Origin: Brachyspira intermedia PWS/A
Lineage (GTDB): Bacteria; Spirochaetota; Brachyspiria; Brachyspirales; Brachyspiraceae
NCBI RefSeq assembly: GCF_000223215.1
Contig: NC_017243.1
Location: 2,542,001-2,606,000, forward strand
Direction of reading: 5' to 3'
Length of the DNA: 64,000 nt
The notes below the pieces were generated by a model. The model was not told where the DNA came from. It worked only from the letters and a program-made list of their open reading frames with translations, and searched no databases. Each line of letters starts with the position of its first letter. Positions within the stretch are counted from its first letter, which is position 1. This document shows, in pieces, positions 8,691 to 17,213 of this stretch. The position numbers were made by a program, and so were the translations under genes.

Positions 8691-11600
8691 TTATTTGAAA
8701 TAATTCACACCATTTTCAAAGATGTTATAAATATCTTTTGTAATGATGTTTTTGTATAAATTGTTTCCGTATCTTTCACTATGTCCCATCTTACCCAATA
8801 CTTTTCCATCCTCTGAAATTATACCTTCAATGGCATAAACTGAACCATTAGGATTGAATCTAAACTCATTAGTAGGCTTTGATTCTAAATTAACATATTG
8901 AGTAGCAACTTGTCCTTTTTTGATTAACTCTTTTACTGTATTTTCATCAGCAAAGAATCTTCCCTCACCATGAGAAACAGGAACAACTAATTCGCTTCCT
9001 ACTGGTATATTGTATAACCAAGGAGAATTGTTTGATACTACCTTTGTTGTTACCATTTGAGAAATATGTCTTCCTATTTTATTGAATGTAAGAGTTGGAG
9101 AGTTTTCTGTAATGTTTCCTATCTTTCCATAAGGAAGAAGTCCTGATTTGATTAATGCTTGGAAACCATTACATATACCCAAAACAAGTCCGTCACGTTC
9201 TAATAATTTATGTATAGAATTTTTAATTTTCTCATTTGTAAGTATTGCAGAAATAAACTTTCCGGAACCGTCAGGCTCATCTGCAGCACTGAATCCTCCT
9301 GGTATCATAAATATCTGTGAATTATCTATTTTTTTAGACATCTCTTCAATAGATTCTTTTATGTACTCTGGTTTAATGTTTCTAAATACAAAAATATCAG
9401 TATTAGCACCAGCATCAGAGAATGCTTTTTGAGTGTCATATTCACAGTTAGTACCTAAGAATGCAGCTATTAAAACATTAGGTTTAGCTGTTTTATTTTT
9501 GCATATAAATGGGGCTTCTCTTTTGTATTCAGCTAGCTGGTAAGTTTCTACATCCTCATAAGTTTTATAAGGGAATACTGGAGATAATTTATCAAGCCAT
9601 AATTTTTCTATTTCTTCTAAATCTACAGTTTCACCGCATACTTTTATTTTGTATTCATTTATAGTTTTTCCTATAAGTACAGCATTTTTATAATTTAATT
9701 CTTCTTTAGTTTCTACTATAAAAGAAGCAGGCATTAAATTAAAGAAATAAAGCTCATCTTTTATATCAACACCTATTCTGTTTCCGAAAGACATTTTTGT
9801 TAAAGCTTCAGCAATACCTCCGAATTTTATTGTATAAGCTGATAATATTTTTTTGTCTTTTATATTTTGATGTATAAAGTCAAAATTCTCTTTTATTTCA
9901 GAAACATTAGGTATGTAATTTTCTAACATATTATGTTTTATTAAGTAAACATAATTATTAGCAGATTTGAACTCTGGAGATATAACATCTTTAGAGTTTA
10001 CAGTTGATACTGCAAATGATATTAAAGTTGAAGGCACTGATATATTATTGAAAGTACCGCTCATAGAGTCTTTACCGCCTATAGCTGGTATATCAAATTC
10101 AGTCTGAGCATATATTGTACCGAGTAATGCAGAATAAACTTTACCCCATTTTTTAGCATCATTTCCTAATTTCTCAAAATATTCTTGGAATGATAATCTT
10201 ATATTTTTATAATCAGCACCAATAGAAACAAGTTTTGACATTGATTCTATTACAGAATATATACCTCCATGGAACTCTGACCATTTCATTATAGAAGGAT
10301 TATAACCCCAAGATATAGCAGAAGCAGTATTGATTTCTTTAGCATTATTATCGAATATTGGTATTTTTTGAATGCTTACATCACTTGGAGTCATTTGGTA
10401 TTTTCCGCCGAAAGGCATTAATACAGTAGTAGCCCCTATTGATGAATCAAACATTTCAATAAGTCCCTTTTGAGAAGCAACATTCAAATCTTCTATCATG
10501 TTGAACCAATGAGATGTTAAAGAACATGCATTCTTTGTGCTAAAAGGATTATTTTCAAAATTAATATCTTTAAGAACTGCATTAGTTTCCTGCTTAGCTC
10601 CGTTAGTATCTAAAAACTTACGGCTTATATCCACAATTTTTTTGCCTTTCAAATACATTACAAGTCTGTTAGTATCTGTTATAGTAGCAACTTTTGTAGC
10701 TTCAATATTTTCTTCATTAGCAAGTTTTATAAAATTATCTGCATCTTTACTTTCAACAACAACAGCCATTCTCTCCTGAGATTCTGATATTGCTAATTCA
10801 GTACCATTCAATCCTAAATATTTAACAGGTAAAACATCAAGATTAATGTCAATTCCGTCAGATAATTCACCTATAGCAACAGAAACACCGCCAGCCCCGA
10901 AGTCATTACATTTTTTTATTAATTTAGTAACTTCTTTATTTCTAAATAATCTTTGAATCTTTCTTTCTTCCGGAGCATTACCTTTTTGAACTTCAGCACC
11001 GCAAAGTCTTAAAGATGTATCAGTGTGACTTTTTGATGAACCAGTAGCACCTCCGCATCCATCTCTTCCTGTTCTTCCTCCAAGCACTATAACTATATCG
11101 CCTGCTTTTGGCTTTTCTCTGCGTACATAACTAACAGGAACTGCACCTACAACAGCACCTACTTCAAGTCTTTTTGCCTTATATCCTTCATCGTATATTT
11201 CATTAACTAAACAAGTTGTAAGTCCTATTTGGTTACCATAAGAAGAATATCCTGCTGCTGCAGTTGTTGTTATTTTCTTTTGAGGAAGTTTGCCGGCTAA
11301 AGTATCTTCTAGTTTTTCTAATGGATTTGCACTTCCTGTAACTCTTATTGCCTGATATACATAGCTTCTTCCAGAAAGCGGGTCTCTTATAGCTCCGCCC
11401 AAACATGTAGAAGCACCTCCGAAAGGTTCGATCTCTGTAGGGTGGTTATGAGTCTCGTTTTTAAACATTAATAAATATTTTTCTATTTTATTTTTTCCGT
11501 TCTCATCAATGGCATCAACATCTATATAAATAGAACATGCATTTATTTCATCTGAAATTTCTAAATCTTCAAGCTTTCCTTTTTTCTTTATGTATTTAGC

Positions 11601-12437
11601 AGATACTGTTGCCATGTCCATTAAATTAATATCTCTTTTACTGTCAACATCTTCACCGTAAAGCTCTTTTCTCATACTATAATATCTATTAATAGCATTG
11701 AGTATAACTTCTGAAAAATTACTTTTATCATTTTCTAATTTTACATCATTTATCTTTGTCATGAATGTAGTATGGCGGCAATGATCTGACCAATATGTAT
11801 CAAGTACTTTTATTTCTGTTTCTGTTGGGTTTCTTTTCTCTTCATTTTTGAAATAATTCTGTACAAACTCTATATCTTTATAAGTCATTGCCAAATCAAG
11901 AGTATCTCTATATTTATGAAGTTCATCTATATTTAAATTAATAAAATTTTCTACATCTTTAATATCATCAGCTTTTTGATGAGGTTCTATTTCTAATTTG
12001 CTTAAATCTTTTTCTCTGCTTTCTACTGGGTTAATATAGAATTTTTTTATTTTTTCTATTGTACTGTCATCTATATTGCCATCAAAAATAACAACTTTTC
12101 CGCTTACTATAGTTACATCTTTTATATCATTATAAATAAGCTTCAAACATTGTAATGCTGAATCTGCTCTTTGATCGAATTGTCCCGGTAAATATTCAAC
12201 AGCAAAATATTTTAAACTCTCAAAATCTTTTTTTTCAACAATTTTATCAGTAGGAGGTTCTGAAAATATTACTTTTATAGAATTATTTAACTGACTTTCT
12301 TCAATATTGAAAATATCATAAACATTGAGAAGTCTTACATTACATTTTATTTTGAAATTCTCTTTTAATTGATTTTCTAATCTTTTAGCTTCTAAATTAA
12401 AGCCGTCTTTTTTTTCGATGAAAATACGATAGTTCAT
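8691..12437 (-). CDS. purL: Phosphoribosylformylglycinamidine synthase, long single-chain form
   Basis: A 1248-residue enzyme of de novo purine synthesis that converts FGAR, ATP and glutamine to FGAM. The length and order match the one-polypeptide form (clade II type, from memory of TIGR01857). There is an N-terminal PurS-like region and a linker with DTYWSDHCRHTTF. Two AIRS/PurM-like halves follow, with ETHNHPTEIEPFGGASTCLGG in the first and AIGGKDSMSGTF in the second. The C-terminal class I glutaminase has the nucleophile in GICNGFQAL and the catalytic His in VSHGEGRF. Ammonia made by the glutaminase is channelled to the FGAR site. No other pur genes are adjacent. It has a long 5' leader, and the nearest good promoter is the end of an intergenic repeat at 12710-12738. 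A terminator follows. Confidence 0.97.
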   Translation of the reverse strand: MNYRIFIEKKDGFNLEAKRLENQLKENFKIKCNVRLLNVYDIFNIEESQLNNSIKVIFSEPPTDKIVEKKDFESLKYFAVEYLPGQFDQRADSALQCLKLIYNDIKDVTIVSGKVVIFDGNIDDSTIEKIKKFYINPVESREKDLSKLEIEPHQKADDIKDVENFINLNIDELHKYRDTLDLAMTYKDIEFVQNYFKNEEKRNPTETEIKVLDTYWSDHCRHTTFMTKINDVKLENDKSNFSEVILNAINRYYSMRKELYGEDVDSKRDINLMDMATVSAKYIKKKGKLEDLEISDEINACSIYIDVDAIDENGKNKIEKYLLMFKNETHNHPTEIEPFGGASTCLGGAIRDPLSGRSYVYQAIRVTGSANPLEKLEDTLAGKLPQKKITTTAAAGYSSYGNQIGLTTCLVNEIYDEGYKAKRLEVGAVVGAVPVSYVRREKPKAGDIVIVLGGRTGRDGCGGATGSSKSHTDTSLRLCGAEVQKGNAPEERKIQRLFRNKEVTKLIKKCNDFGAGGVSVAIGELSDGIDINLDVLPVKYLGLNGTELAISESQERMAVVVESKDADNFIKLANEENIEATKVATITDTNRLVMYLKGKKIVDISRKFLDTNGAKQETNAVLKDINFENNPFSTKNACSLTSHWFNMIEDLNVASQKGLIEMFDSSIGATTVLMPFGGKYQMTPSDVSIQKIPIFDNNAKEINTASAISWGYNPSIMKWSEFHGGIYSVIESMSKLVSIGADYKNIRLSFQEYFEKLGNDAKKWGKVYSALLGTIYAQTEFDIPAIGGKDSMSGTFNNISVPSTLISFAVSTVNSKDVISPEFKSANNYVYLIKHNMLENYIPNVSEIKENFDFIHQNIKDKKILSAYTIKFGGIAEALTKMSFGNRIGVDIKDELYFFNLMPASFIVETKEELNYKNAVLIGKTINEYKIKVCGETVDLEEIEKLWLDKLSPVFPYKTYEDVETYQLAEYKREAPFICKNKTAKPNVLIAAFLGTNCEYDTQKAFSDAGANTDIFVFRNIKPEYIKESIEEMSKKIDNSQIFMIPGGFSAADEPDGSGKFISAILTNEKIKNSIHKLLERDGLVLGICNGFQALIKSGLLPYGKIGNITENSPTLTFNKIGRHISQMVTTKVVSNNSPWLYNIPVGSELVVPVSHGEGRFFADENTVKELIKKGQVATQYVNLESKPTNEFRFNPNGSVYAIEGIISEDGKVLGKMGHSERYGNNLYKNIITKDIYNIFENGVNYFK

Positions 12438-12709
12438 TGATATAATTTCCTAATTTTAAATTTTTAATATAATGATTATATATGTAATAGTTATTATATC
12501 AATACTTTTTATAATTATAAGTTTAAAAGCTTATAAAAGATTTCACTTAATATAATACAGAAGTTTTTATTATTATTTCAAGAGCATGTACTATCATATC
12601 TTTAGTTGTATATGGAGTGTTTGGCTTATCAAGTATTTGTTATGTTATATAAGGTACATGTATAAAACCCCCTTTAATATTTAAATTATTTTTTTTAATA
12701 ACAATGTAG
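12438..12709 (-). other. purL 5' leader region, candidate structured RNA
   Basis: About 270 bases without a supported gene, between the purL start and the outward promoter at 12710-12738. On the transcribed minus strand the 7-base arms GTACATG-complementary (12654-12660) and GTACATG (12585-12591) could close a domain of about 62 bases. That domain contains a smaller CTTAT/ATAAG stem. I do not recognise a purine, PRPP or other riboswitch core in it. It may be simply AT-rich spacer. Confidence 0.3.
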
Positions 12710-12738
12710 TATATACTGAAAATTTTTAAGTTTGTCAA
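12710..12738 (-). promoter_or_regulatory. Outward promoter at repeat end, facing purL
   Basis: On the minus strand TTGACA (12738-12733), a 17-base spacer (AACTTAAAAATTTTCAG) and TATATA (12715-12710). It is the left end of an intergenic repeat and is the best promoter upstream of purL, which begins 273 bases further on. Confidence 0.5.
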
Positions 12739-13081
12739 TTTTTTATTGTTCTTTTTCCCGCCGCTCGCCAACCAAAGGCACGCAGAGCGAAGGCGGACTT
12801 CGTCGGCACGGGGCTGTCCCTGCTTCTCGCCGAAGGCTCTCCATTCGGTCACAAAAGAAGTGGTTTTTGCGTAAGGACACAGCATAGTTGGCAAAACCCC
12901 AGATATCAAAACAAAAATATAAATTTATTATTGATAAAATATAGTTGTTTAGATATAAATTATTAATTTTATATAATAAGTAATCAGCCGCACATATAGT
13001 TGACATTCGATAAGAATAAGCGATACTGTGCGGGGCGGTGCTGTGGCTCGCAGTGACAAAATATAGTTGTTTAGGTATATA
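12710..13081. repeat. Intergenic repeat element 1 (with a partial second unit)
   Basis: A unit at 12710-12959 has a GC-rich interior (CCCGCCGCTCGCC, GGCACGCAGAGCGAAGGCGG) framed by outward promoter-like ends. The left end is TTGACA-N17-TATATA on minus. The right end is TTGATA-N17-TATAAA on plus (12931-12959). A second right-type end follows at 13053-13081 (GTGACA-N17-TATATA) behind another GC-rich patch (CGGGGCGGTGCTGTGGCTCG). The base composition is unlike the surrounding genes. Similar modules occur at about 15.4, 20.6, 24.7, 25.0, 41.8, 44.6 and 46.8 kb. The open frames across it are short and unsupported. Nothing else was found in the 12.4-13.2 kb gap. Confidence 0.75.
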
Positions 13082-13238
13082 TTTATTAAAAAATACTACA
13101 AACAACAATATTTTGATATTTTTTATTTATAGTTCATTATTTTTTATATTATTACATATATAAGCAGATAATAATTGTTTTTAATTTTTACATTAATGTT
13201 ATAATATAAATATAAATTTTATCATGCGAGGTTATAAA

Positions 13239-13622
13239 ATGAAAATAGCTCATATTGCTGTTTGGGTTAAAGATTTAGAGAATATTAAAAATTTTTATAT
13301 CAAATATTTTAATTGTATATGCAATGATAAATATGTTAATGAGAAAAAAGGGTTTGAATCATATTTTCTAAAATTTGAAGATGACTGCAGATTAGAGATT
13401 ATGACTAGAAAAGATATAAAAGAAAGAAATACAAATGATGATATGTACGGTTTTGCTCATATTTCAATATCAGTAGGAAGCAAAGAGAAAGTTGACAGCC
13501 TCACAGAAGAATTAGAAAAAGACGGATTTAAAATCGCATCATATCCTAGAACTACAGGCGATGGATATTATGAAAGCGTTGTGCTTGACAGCGAAAATAA
13601 TAGAATAGAAATAACTATATAA
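13239..13622 (+). CDS. VOC (glyoxalase/bleomycin-resistance fold) family protein
   Basis: A 127-residue protein covering one vicinal-oxygen-chelate unit pair. It opens with MKIAHIAVWVKDLENIKNFY and continues through LKFEDDCRLEIMT, HISISVGS and YYESVVLDSENNRIEIT. His and Glu at the expected metal positions (His in AHIAVWV, Glu in RLEIM, His in FAHISIS, Glu in NRIEI) suggest a metal-binding lyase or isomerase of glyoxalase I type; the substrate is unproven. I chose the ATG at 13239 because GAGG lies at good distance upstream; the in-frame ATG at 13224 would contain that site. Only 30 bp separate it from the amidohydrolase lipoprotein gene, so the two are probably co-transcribed. Confidence 0.85.
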   Translation: MKIAHIAVWVKDLENIKNFYIKYFNCICNDKYVNEKKGFESYFLKFEDDCRLEIMTRKDIKERNTNDDMYGFAHISISVGSKEKVDSLTEELEKDGFKIASYPRTTGDGYYESVVLDSENNRIEITI

Positions 13623-13651
13623 AGGCATATATAAAATAAAAGGATATCAAA

Positions 13652-15346
13652 ATGAAAAAATTATATTTTGTATTATTAATGATTTTGTCTGTATTATCAA
13701 TTTCCTGCTATGATAAAATTACTCATAAAATAAAAGTTTATCATAATGGAAATATACTTACTATGCAAGGCGATGAACCAGTTTATGCAAAGGCTATAGA
13801 GATAAGAGATAACACAATAATGAAAGTTGTTTATACAGAAGAAGATGAAAAAAGCATTGTAAATAATGTATATGCAGAAGTAGTTGATTTGCAAGGTAAA
13901 ACATTAATGCCCGGATTTATAGATTCTCATAGCCATTTAGTGAGATTTGCTCAGGCTCTTACAACAGTAGATTTAACAGGCTCTACTAATTTACTTGAAA
14001 TGGCTCAAAGAATCACTAACTATATAGAAATAAATAAATTAAAACCAGATGCTTGGGTTGTAGGATTTGGTTATGATAATAATTTGCTTCCTGATAAAAA
14101 AAATCCTAACAGAGATGATTTGGATAAAATCTCTACTACTCACCCAATATTTATAACTCATGCTTCAGGACATGTAGGAGCAATGAATTCAAAAGCATTA
14201 GAAGAGTTTGGAGTTGATGAAAATACACCGGATATAGAAGGCGGAGTAATAGAGAGATATCCTGACAGCAGAAAGCCTACAGGATATATGGAAGAAACTG
14301 CATTTTTACATTATGCAAACAGTATCAATTTTGAATTAACTGATGAAGACTTGATGAGATTTGTGAATCAAGCTGAAGATGTTTATTTAGGATACGGCAT
14401 TACAACTGCACAAGATGCTTTACTATCAACTGCCGAATTTCCTCTTGTAAATAATATGATAACTAATAATAGATTTAGAATAGATATTATAGGTTTTATA
14501 GATTTAAAAAATTCTGACTCCATCGTAGAAACTAATAAAGAAATGGTAGGAAAATACAAAAATAGATTTAAAATAGGAGGCTATAAAATATTTTTGGACG
14601 GCTCTCCTCAGGCAAAAACTGCATGGTTAGAACAGCCTTATGTAAGCGGACCAGCAAGATACAGAGGATACGGAATATATGATGATGCGGCAGTAGAAAA
14701 ATACGTTGAAAAAGCATTAGATGATGAAATGCAGCTTCAGGCGCATTGTAACGGAGATGCAGCAGCAGATCAGTATATAAATGCATTCAGCAATGTTATG
14801 CAAAGAAGAAATACCACTAACAATTACAGAGCAGTTTTAGTTCATAGCCAAATAATAAGAGATGAACAATATACATCAATGTCAAATCTAAATATTATAC
14901 CTTCAATATTTGTAGCACATGTTTATCATTGGGGCGATGTACATATAGCTAATTTAGGAATGGAAAGAGCTTCACAAATAAGTGCATCTAGAACAGCATT
15001 AAATAATAATTTAGCTTTTACTTATCATCAAGACACACCTGTAATAAAACCAGATATGCTTGAAACTATTTGGTGTGCCGTTAATAGAATAACAAAAAAC
15101 GGTGTATTATTAGGAGATAATCAAAAAGTTACTCCTTATGAGGCTTTAAAGGCCATAACTATTAATGCCGCTTATCAAAATAAAGAAGAAGATTTAAAAG
15201 GAACTATTGAAGAAGGAAAATTAGCTGATTTAGTAATATTAAGCGATAATCCATTAACCTGTGAGCCTATGAAGATAAAGGATATAGAAGTAATTGAAAC
15301 TATTAAAGAAGGTAAAACATTATATACGAAAAATACTGCTTTATAA
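13652..15346 (+). CDS. Amidohydrolase-family lipoprotein (YtcJ/AepA-like)
   Basis: A 564-residue metal-dependent hydrolase. The N-terminus is a lipoprotein signal: MKKLYFVLLMILSVLSISC with Cys19 as lipidation site, so it is predicted to sit on the envelope. The amidohydrolase-3 domain starts with KVYHNGNILTM, then LMPGFIDSHSHLVRF (first metal His pair). It continues through ITHASGHVGAMNSKAL, GYKIFLDGSPQAKTAWL, QAHCNGDAA and LVHSQII (metal His), FTYHQDTPV, and ends with GKLADLVILSDNP. Related enzymes hydrolyse N-formyl or other amides; the substrate is unknown. A lipoprotein signal on this family is unusual but is seen in some bacteria. RBS AAAGGA is upstream. Confidence 0.87.
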   Translation: MKKLYFVLLMILSVLSISCYDKITHKIKVYHNGNILTMQGDEPVYAKAIEIRDNTIMKVVYTEEDEKSIVNNVYAEVVDLQGKTLMPGFIDSHSHLVRFAQALTTVDLTGSTNLLEMAQRITNYIEINKLKPDAWVVGFGYDNNLLPDKKNPNRDDLDKISTTHPIFITHASGHVGAMNSKALEEFGVDENTPDIEGGVIERYPDSRKPTGYMEETAFLHYANSINFELTDEDLMRFVNQAEDVYLGYGITTAQDALLSTAEFPLVNNMITNNRFRIDIIGFIDLKNSDSIVETNKEMVGKYKNRFKIGGYKIFLDGSPQAKTAWLEQPYVSGPARYRGYGIYDDAAVEKYVEKALDDEMQLQAHCNGDAAADQYINAFSNVMQRRNTTNNYRAVLVHSQIIRDEQYTSMSNLNIIPSIFVAHVYHWGDVHIANLGMERASQISASRTALNNNLAFTYHQDTPVIKPDMLETIWCAVNRITKNGVLLGDNQKVTPYEALKAITINAAYQNKEEDLKGTIEEGKLADLVILSDNPLTCEPMKIKDIEVIETIKEGKTLYTKNTAL

Positions 15347-15370
15347 ATGATTAAACAAAATTAAAATAAT

Positions 15371-15420
15371 AAATTACTGCATTTTTATTTTTTATAAATA
15401 ATAGATGCAGTAATTTTTAT
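15371..15420 (+). terminator. Terminator after amidohydrolase gene
   Basis: The 12-bp arms AAATTACTGCAT (15371-15382) and ATGCAGTAATTT (15405-15416) are followed by a T-rich tail. A near copy of this hairpin lies on the other side of repeat element 2. Confidence 0.75.
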
Positions 15421-15834
15421 ATACACTGAAAATTTTTAAGTTTGTTAATTTTTTATTCAACTTTTTCCCGCCGCACGCCTACCGTAGGCACGCTTCGCGA
15501 AAGTGCAAGTATAAAATGTGTACTAAATCATACTAAAATTGTTTTGTATGTAATATAGATTATTAATTTAAGCTAAAATATAGCCTTTCGCCGAAGGCGG
15601 GCTGTGCCTGCTTCTCGCCTGCCGAAGGCACGCACAGCGAGGCGGGCTTCGCCTGTGGCAATACCACCCTAAAGGACTTCCTATGGTCGCAGGCACTTCC
15701 TTCGGTCGCAAAAGAAGTGGGGGTGTTACGAAGTACGCAGAGCTGCACGCTGTGTGCTTCGCAGTGGGCTAGTCCCCACAAATAATAAAAATAAAAAATT
15801 AATTTTTGACAAAATATAATTGTTTAGGTATATA
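15420..15834. repeat. Intergenic repeat element 2
   Basis: A unit of about 415 bp. The left end on the minus strand is TTAACA-N17-TGTATA (15448-15420). The right end on the plus strand is TTGACA-N17-TATATA (15806-15834). The interior is GC-rich (CGCCGAAGGCGGGCTGTGCC; CACAGCGAGGCGGGCTTCGCC). It carries the palindrome GGGCTAGTCCCC near the right end followed by ACAAATAATAAAAATA, as in elements 3 and 5. It fills most of the 15347-15972 gap. No supported gene lies inside. Confidence 0.75.
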
Positions 15835-15866
15835 TAAAAGTTTTTTAATTAATTAAACAAAATAAC

Positions 15867-15917
15867 AAATTACTGCATTAATTATTTTCATAATAGTAAA
15901 TGCAGTAATTTTTTTAT
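15867..15917 (-). terminator. Terminator, second copy of the 15371 hairpin
   Basis: The arms AAATTACTGCAT (15867-15878) and ATGCAGTAATTT (15900-15911) are followed by TTTTT. It lies downstream of the minus-strand MATE remnant and mirrors the hairpin at 15371-15416, including part of the preceding AAACAAAA stretch. Confidence 0.65.
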
Positions 15918-15972
15918 ATTCAAATATTATGTTTTTCTAATTTTAAAATTTTTCTTATTTTAGTAAAATAAA

Positions 15973-16907
15973 TTATATAATCACTGTGGATATTAAAATG
16001 GCAAGCCCAAATCTTAAAGTTATATTTAGAAGCGTAATCTCATAAGCACCTTTCAAATATAAAATAAAATACGGTATATTGAAAAAAGTATTAACTATAA
16101 AAGACTGAAGAAGCATATATTTAATCTGTCCTATAGCGTACAATAAATTTGATATGATATTATAATATGCATAGAATATATAAAAAGGAAATAATATCAT
16201 AATCAATGACATAACAGATTCAAGATTCTGGGCATTCATTATATAATTCATAAAATACTTATATGTAGGTATTAATGCTATTATTACAGAAATTAAATTT
16301 GATATTATATTATTATAAGCTATTCCATTAACTCCGAAATTTAATGATATAGGATACTGAGAAACAAAAAGTATATCAAGAATAATAGTTAAAAACATTT
16401 TTATAGTAGTTATTACAAAAATAGATTTATAATTTTCCAAAGCAGTATGAACTATTATTACCAAATGAAATAATACAACAGCAATATTAGCTAAAGATTC
16501 TAATCTTATATATGTTGTAGTTTGAGCATAAAGTTCTGTCTGCTGCTTCATAACAGTAACTAAATAGCCAGCAAATACATTTATAATAAAAGCCATTATT
16601 ATATATATAAAAGTGATTATTAATATAGAACTTCTTACTTTATTTATAAATATATATTTTTCTTCAAATGAATATTTATCTTTTATCTTACCGAAAAAGA
16701 AAAAAGCGGGGCTATTATAGCTTCTTCAAATACCTCATATATGATTCCAAGCCACATTTGCTGAGATGCAATATTTATACCGCTTGCACTGGGATAGCTG
16801 TCAAGCAAATATATTCTAAATGTTGACTAAATAGAAGATATCAAAGCCTGTATCATAAGAACGATAAAAAGTCTGAAATTAATTTGCTTCAATAAATTTA
16901 AATACAT
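15973..16907 (-). pseudogene. Broken MATE-type multidrug/solute exporter
   Basis: A degraded polytopic membrane transporter of about 311 codons on the minus strand. From the ATG at 16907 the frame reads MYLNLLKQINFRLF and meets an in-frame TAG at 16827-16829 after 26 codons. It continues as DSYPSASGINIASQQMW and then shifts frame at a run of six T (16700-16705), where one more T would restore ...LFFFFGKIKDKYS. The remaining 207 codons (from 16596) are a series of hydrophobic helices with MATE-like features. The family name is from overall pattern and is tentative. Typical MATE proteins have about 450 residues, so one end is also missing. With a nonsense codon as well as a frameshift this is very probably inactive. 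Confidence 0.65.
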
Positions 16908-17213
16908 AATTCTATCCCAAATTTATTTACTGTTTTTATAAAATATAATATACAAATATATTTTAAATATATAGCAAGCATAATAAATAAAAATTAGTAT
17001 TTATTATAAATGTAGCTATTATTATTTAATATTAAAAATAGTACATAAAATTTGATTTTTGAGATTTTTTTTACTATACTTGAGTTATCATGCATTACTT
17101 AGTTTTCTATGAATCAGCTTATTCTTTAAGCTTCTTTAGAAACAAATCAAATAATATAATAAATAATCTATTATATCATCAAAATAATTTCTGTTACCAA
17201 AGGAGGAATGTTT
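16908..17213. other. AT-rich intergenic region between MATE remnant and EF-G-like gene
   Basis: About 305 bases of very AT-rich sequence between divergent genes. I see no gene or repeat module. The promoter of the EF-G-like gene must lie here, but no TTGACA/TATAAT pair stands out. The only clear signal is the AAAGGAGG ribosome-binding site at 17199-17206. Confidence 0.4.

Noticed and set aside
12438-12709. Purine (guanine/adenine) riboswitch before purL
   Set aside because: The conserved core around the three-way junction could not be found on the transcribed strand.
12640-13108. Open frames of 89 and 121 codons on the minus strand with Arg/Ala-rich translations
   Set aside because: They run across intergenic repeat element 1, have no SD, and their composition comes from the GC-rich repeat, not from a protein.
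15563-15781. 72-codon minus-strand frame
   Set aside because: Lies wholly inside repeat element 2; no start signals.
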